IMG/VR virus record: IMGVR_UViG_3300037258_000104 | Span: 1 to 24,852 of that record | Length of the DNA: 24,852 bases | Direction: 5' to 3' (one strand) | Origin: a virus | Shown: positions 21,682 through 24,852 of the stretch, in pieces | How the letters are laid out: every line of letters begins with the position of its first letter | Position numbering within the stretch: the stretch's first letter is position 1 | Translations under genes and position numbers: made by a program | The notes under the pieces: generated by a model | Told to the model about the DNA's origin: nothing | Databases searched by the model: none | Seen by the model: the letters and a program-made list of their open reading frames with translations, nothing else

Positions 21682-21726
21682 ATGGCAAAGCAAGTAACAA
21701 CATCACCGTGGGTTCCGGTAAGCTAA
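21682..21726 (+). CDS. Mini-ORF (14 aa) overlapping the Mom-like gene start
   Basis: MAKQVTTSPWVPVS has GGAG 8 nt before its ATG, and its TAA overlaps the next ATG (TAATG). That arrangement is identical to the overlaps between early genes here and predicts translational coupling. The frame is also open upstream to an ATG at 21631 (31 aa) without a ribosome-binding site. Confidence 0.45.
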   Translation: MAKQVTTSPWVPVS

Positions 21727-23099
21727 TGCCGCCGATTACCCTCGTCTCGGAGGACATCCTCGCTCGGTACACGGCTCTCGATGCCAAGCTGACCAGCAGT
21801 ACGCGTAAGTGGGTCAAGCAATGGGAGGCGGACATACCGTTGCTGGCAGAGATGCAAACGTTGTTAGGGCAGCGTAGCTCCATGCGTGTGCAGGATATGC
21901 CGGAGAGTTGGACATCGTGGTTCAATTCGTTTGTTGAGGGCACTGGGTTCCCGCTGTCCCTGCGGCAGGTGCAGCGCAAGATCGCTATGCTGCGTGGAGA
22001 CGCACCCGCCACCCCGGCAGAGGAACCGAAGGAACTCCCCGAGGAGAGGCTCTTGGCGGAGGCACGGGAGCAGTTCGGAGCAGCGGCTGCGGCGGGCAAC
22101 GAGCAAGCCATCGCCATCATTGCTGACTATGCGCAGCGGCTGGCAGACGCAGAGGACACCGAGGAAGCCAAGCAGAACATCAACGTGGTCGCTGTTGAGA
22201 TGACCCGCCGTCTGCAATCCGTGGCAACGCGCAGGAACGAGATGAACCCGAGTGTCAGGACAAATCTAATCGCTGCGATGCGCACCACGTTGGAGTTATT
22301 GGAGGCGGACTTTCAGCAGCCGGTGGCCACCGGCAAATGTCACCAACGTTTGGTGCGTGAGCACATGGCTACGTTGCCTGACCCCGACCTTGAGGCAAAG
22401 ATGGCAGTGTCTGCGGATTTCTCACTCGCCAGCGTGAGAGAGATTAGCTACGAGGAGGCTCAGACGGTCATCTTGAGCAATGAATACTTGGGGACGATGG
22501 GCTCCGTCAGCCACTCGTACGGGCTCTACTTCGGCCAGTTTTTGGGTGGCTGCGTCTGCTTGGGGTCCACCGCCGGGACAGGCACAAGCATGTTGTGTGG
22601 TGACACGCACCAAGACAAGGTGACGACCATCGTCAGGGGAGCTTGCTTGCCGTGGACTCCGGTCAATTCCGCCACGTATCTGGACGCTAAGGCTTGCAAG
22701 CAGATGGCCAAGTATGGCAAGCACATCTTCATCAGCTACAGCGACCCGGCTGGAGGCGAGGTTGGCACTATCTACTCCGCCATCAATCATCTGTACTGCG
22801 GCATGACAACACCGACTGAGAGGTACCGCTGGCATGGCCGGGTCTACGATGGGCGTCAAGTAAGCGGTATGGCCAGAGACCGCACTGGCGGGACTCTAAA
22901 GATGAGGCGTAGCAGAGCGCAACAGAAGGCGTTGCTCATTGAGCAGGGTGCCGAGTTTTTCCTTGGCAACGCCAAGCATCGGTGGGTTGGATTCTACGGC
23001 TCCCCCGGCCTGAAGAAGACGCTGAGGGCGGCTCTGACATGGGACGTGGAGACGGCACTACCTAAGCGGGAATCGCAACAGGAGACACTTGCAGCGTAA
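21726..23099 (+). CDS. Mom-like GNAT-fold protein fused to a helical N-terminal domain (457 aa)
   Basis: Start chosen at ATG 21726 because of the TAATG coupling; the frame opens from 21627. The N-terminal about 100 residues contain 'LSLRQVQRKIAMLRG' (77-91), like the DNA-binding helices of replication/ParB-like or DUF3102-type proteins. A long Ala/Glu-rich coiled coil follows (about 100-200). The C-terminal part (about 235-427) resembles phage Mu Mom and relatives: 'SVSHSYGLYFGQFLGGCVCL', 'RGACLPWTPVNSATYL', 'FISYSDPAGGEVGTIYSAIN', and an end segment 'KHRWVGFYG' like the usual K-x-R-Y/W-V-x-F. Mom modifies adenine in phage DNA and blocks restriction enzymes. The assignment is from remembered motifs, not a search; another GNAT role is possible. 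Confidence 0.5.
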   Translation: MPPITLVSEDILARYTALDAKLTSSTRKWVKQWEADIPLLAEMQTLLGQRSSMRVQDMPESWTSWFNSFVEGTGFPLSLRQVQRKIAMLRGDAPATPAEEPKELPEERLLAEAREQFGAAAAAGNEQAIAIIADYAQRLADAEDTEEAKQNINVVAVEMTRRLQSVATRRNEMNPSVRTNLIAAMRTTLELLEADFQQPVATGKCHQRLVREHMATLPDPDLEAKMAVSADFSLASVREISYEEAQTVILSNEYLGTMGSVSHSYGLYFGQFLGGCVCLGSTAGTGTSMLCGDTHQDKVTTIVRGACLPWTPVNSATYLDAKACKQMAKYGKHIFISYSDPAGGEVGTIYSAINHLYCGMTTPTERYRWHGRVYDGRQVSGMARDRTGGTLKMRRSRAQQKALLIEQGAEFFLGNAKHRWVGFYGSPGLKKTLRAALTWDVETALPKRESQQETLAA

Positions 23100-23163
23100 T
23101 TTGGCACCCTTATTTGGAACGCGAAATTCGCAGTATTAGAACTCTACTGAAGGAGGCACCACC

Positions 23164-23358
23164 ATGGACTTGATTGAGCAAATTGAAAACTGGGGTCGCG
23201 CACTAAAGGTAGAGGAACTTGCTCACCTTTTGCAGATTTCGGAGAAGACCATATATCGATACATCAGCGCGAGAAAGCTCCCCGCCTTCCGCCAGGGCGG
23301 CATCATGCGATTGGAGGCCCACCGGACGGCTGAGTGGGTGAGGTCTAGGTTGTCTTAG
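23164..23358 (+). CDS. Excisionase-like HTH protein (64 aa)
   Basis: A single MerR/HTH_17-type winged helix: 'LKVEELAHLLQISEKTIYRY', then 'ISARKLPAFRQGGIMRLEAH' and a final helix 'RTAEWVRSRL'. This is the standard small excisionase/DNA-binding helix-turn-helix fold, whose partner is the integrase encoded nearby on the other strand. RBS GGAGG is 8 nt before the ATG. Excisionases bend att DNA to direct excision. A regulator role is an alternative for this fold. Confidence 0.75.
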   Translation: MDLIEQIENWGRALKVEELAHLLQISEKTIYRYISARKLPAFRQGGIMRLEAHRTAEWVRSRLS

Positions 23359-23382
23359 TTTAGTTTGTACAATGCCCATAGA

Positions 23383-23410
23383 GAAGCCCCACGGTAAGCT
23401 GTGGGGCTTC
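23383..23410. terminator. Bidirectional-type terminator hairpin after the excisionase-like gene
   Basis: GAAGCCCCAC (23383-23392) and GTGGGGCTTC (23401-23410) form a perfect 10-bp stem with an 8-nt loop. The following GTTCTCTT is T-rich but not a pure T-tract. It lies between convergent genes (23164-23358 plus, 23417-23584 minus) and can serve both. Confidence 0.7.
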
Positions 23411-23416
23411 GTTCTC

Positions 23417-23584
23417 TTAGAGGTATTTTTCGGAGCCGGTTTCCGCAAGGAATAAAAGGTTTCCTTCTTCGCATAACTCCCATTTGGTTGGTCCAGTTTC
23501 GATGCAAGTGCAGTCGGAGGTGTGATTTCTGACCGCATCAAGGTGTAGTTTGAATGGGCTTTCTTCCTTCATATCCTCTTCCAT
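23417..23584 (-). CDS. Small acidic hypothetical protein (55 aa)
   Basis: I chose the ATG at 23584 (MEEDMKEESPFKLHLDAVRN) because GGAGG lies 5 nt upstream; the frame extends six codons further. The product has 'CTCIETGPTKWELCEEGNLL' with three Cys, a possible metal site. It lies between two terminators, so it probably has its own promoter within 23585-23622. Function unknown. Confidence 0.55.
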   Translation of the reverse strand: MEEDMKEESPFKLHLDAVRNHTSDCTCIETGPTKWELCEEGNLLFLAETGSEKYL

Positions 23585-23615
23585 AAATTCCTCCGCCAGC
23601 AATTATAGGCCAGCA

Positions 23616-23646
23616 ACAAAAAGCCCTCAGGTTTGTGCCTGAGGGC
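23616..23646 (-). terminator. Rho-independent terminator of the integrase gene
   Basis: On the minus strand GCCCTCAGG and CCTGAGGGC form a perfect 9-bp stem with a 6-nt loop, followed by TTTTTGT. It begins 25 nt after the integrase stop codon. Confidence 0.9.
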
Positions 23647-23670
23647 TTCGTGGCATCGGATGACGGTTTC

Positions 23671-24852
23671 CTACGCCCCCGCGAAGGCGGCGTTGCAAGC
23701 GTTCTGGAGTACCGACATCCCCGCTGGCTTCAAGTACCGCTCCGTCGTTTCCAACCTTGAGTGACCTGCAAGCAACTGGACATCACGGCTGTTGACATGG
23801 CTAAGCATGGTTGTCATATACGTAGCGCGAAACGTCTTGAGCTTCGCCTTGGAGCATTCATTCTTTTGGACGCATTTGGGGCAACGACCGCAGTTGAGAC
23901 CCGCTTGCCGCCAATCACTCTTGAGCGCCTTGAGCAGCTTGATGTCAGGCCGGTCGCTCTTCGTGCCGAACACAAACCGGGACTTGGGGAATTTCAGCCG
24001 GTGCGCTTTCAGTTCGGCCAGCAACGCGGCGGGAATCGGGATGTCACGCTCCTCGGAATCCTTGCTCTTCCATTCGAGTTCGAGGTTCCACGGATAGGAG
24101 CCCTTCGACTTGAACCTTACCTTCCAAATGGACTTGTCAAAGTCCACATCCGGCCATTCACCGTAAGCAAGCTCTTCATCGCGGAGGCCTAGGTTCCAAT
24201 AGGCAGTCCAGATGAGCCGGTGCCGTTCAGACGCGACTTCCAAGACTGCCTTAATTTGGTCAGGCGAGTAGGTATCGACCGCCAGCTTCGGCTTGAGCTT
24301 GAGCTTTTTATGTTCCGAGGCGGAGATTGCTTTGTTGGGATCGAGACCGGCGTGTTTGAGGAAGCACCGGACGTACCCGTACCGGGTCGCCCTCGTGTTC
24401 TTCTTGTTCCCGAGCGACTCAAGGTGACGGTCGAAGGCAATCACATCGTCCTCGTTAATCTCCGAACTCTTGGACTTGCCGCGCCGGTAGAGCATACTCA
24501 CGAACTCGGAGCCGACGTAGTTGTACGCATAGATGGTGTCGGCGGAACCATGCGCGAACTTTTCGATGTAGGTCGTGAGAAGGGTGCCGAGGGCTTTCGG
24601 CTCTTCCTTCTTCTCCGGCTCCGGCACCCCGAGGCTCTGCCGGAGTTTGGTGGTGGCGAATTCCTTGAGCATCGCCTGAGCGGGTTCGAGTTCGTTGCCC
24701 ACCGACTTGTACACTACTTTTCCGCCCTGATAGAACCGGATTTGGAAGACGCCGACCTTCGCGTCAACCTCTTCGCCGTTGTAGAACATCACGCCCGGTT
24801 TGATTTTTCCATTCTTGGAAGATTGAACAAGTGAGCCCCGCCGCCAGCCAAG
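23671..24852 (-). CDS. int: Tyrosine recombinase / phage integrase (N-terminus beyond the window)
   Basis: The C-terminal catalytic domain shows the Arg I box 'GLRDEEL', the β-hairpin Lys in 'WKSKDSEERDIPIP', the Arg II box 'LKTFRATYMTTML', 'LLAGHSRLETTERYL' with H/W-position His and the nucleophilic Tyr of ERYL. The usual His of the H-x-x-R box is Lys here (K-T-F-R). A Cys-rich insertion (C-x2-C-x2-C-x5-C: CGRCPKCVQKNEC) before this box may bind zinc; I recall it from acidobacterial integrases. The middle part is the SAM-like core-binding domain. A GTG at 24792 could start it, but the frame stays open for all 20 codons to base 24852 (LGWRRGSLVQSSKNGKIKPG) with plausible integrase-like sequence, so the true start is probably outside. 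It mediates integration, presumably at tRNA-Leu. Confidence 0.92.
   Translation of the reverse strand, partial: LGWRRGSLVQSSKNGKIKPGVMFYNGEEVDAKVGVFQIRFYQGGKVVYKSVGNELEPAQAMLKEFATTKLRQSLGVPEPEKKEEPKALGTLLTTYIEKFAHGSADTIYAYNYVGSEFVSMLYRRGKSKSSEINEDDVIAFDRHLESLGNKKNTRATRYGYVRCFLKHAGLDPNKAISASEHKKLKLKPKLAVDTYSPDQIKAVLEVASERHRLIWTAYWNLGLRDEELAYGEWPDVDFDKSIWKVRFKSKGSYPWNLELEWKSKDSEERDIPIPAALLAELKAHRLKFPKSRFVFGTKSDRPDIKLLKALKSDWRQAGLNCGRCPKCVQKNECSKAKLKTFRATYMTTMLSHVNSRDVQLLAGHSRLETTERYLKPAGMSVLQNACNAAFAGA

Larger units (their letters stand above)
473..24852. mobile_element. Prophage or prophage remnant integrated beside tRNA-Leu
   Basis: Everything right of the tRNA is phage-like: a leftward late module (TerL, portal, scaffold-like, N4-gp56-type capsid, connector-like proteins), rightward early and replication genes, an excisionase-like HTH gene and a tyrosine integrase. 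A minimum of about 24 kb is visible. The right boundary lies beyond the window, because the integrase frame is still open at base 24852. I find no tail spike, endolysin/holin, CI-type repressor or DNA polymerase, so the element may be defective, deleted at the left end, or helper-dependent. The left boundary is placed at the tRNA 3' end by inference. Confidence 0.85.

Noticed and set aside
24220-24834. A 204-codon plus-strand frame and a 143-codon one at 23761-24192
   Set aside because: Both are antisense to the integrase, which has recognisable catalytic boxes.

Overview
The window is almost entirely an integrated temperate phage (prophage) or phage remnant lying next to a tRNA-Leu(CAG) gene at the left edge. 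The host is probably an acidobacterium (Acidobacteriia). The support is the palindromic ACGGGCTTCAGCCCGT and CCCAGGTCTC hairpin elements left of the tRNA, which resemble intergenic repeats I associate with that group, and the integrase, whose Cys-rich insertion before the R-box resembles integrases common there. This taxonomic call is inference, because no ribosomal or housekeeping protein gene is present.

Layout. Positions 1-385 are host intergenic DNA with REP-like palindromes; 386-472 is tRNA-Leu, followed by a terminator. From about 813 to 15365 a long leftward (minus-strand) late operon reads, in order of transcription: small leader genes (53-aa protein, 56-aa zinc ribbon, AT-hook protein, several hypotheticals), a surface/structural protein, TerL, portal, a small protein, a putative scaffold, an N4-gp56-type major capsid protein followed by a terminator, a small head protein, a hypothetical, a frameshifted zinc-ribbon gene, two paralogous adaptor-like proteins and a nozzle-like protein that ends early at the left border. 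This is a podovirus-like head and connector set. No tail spike, lysis or CI-type repressor gene is visible, so the element may be deleted or defective.

A divergent control region of about 630 bp (15366-15992), rich in short phased repeats, separates the late operon from rightward early genes. Four tightly overlapping early genes (15993-17597) and a small zinc-finger gene end at a strong terminator. A two-gene membrane-protein cassette (18310-19871) of unknown function follows. Next is a plasmid-like replication module: 11-bp-period repeats, 20-bp iterons, twin TTACGTAA palindromes, a small HTH gene and a winged-helix replication initiator-like protein with a C2H2 finger. Then come a regulatory stretch and a large protein whose C-terminal half resembles Mom-type DNA-modification (GNAT-fold) proteins, preceded by a tiny overlapping ORF. 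The right end holds an excisionase-like HTH gene, a small hypothetical gene and a leftward tyrosine integrase that runs off the window.

The items I would look at first are the iteron-based origin with its zinc-finger Rep protein, the Mom-like fusion gene with its coupled upstream mini-ORF, the unassigned two-gene membrane cassette, and a recurrent intergenic motif placed ahead of several structural genes.
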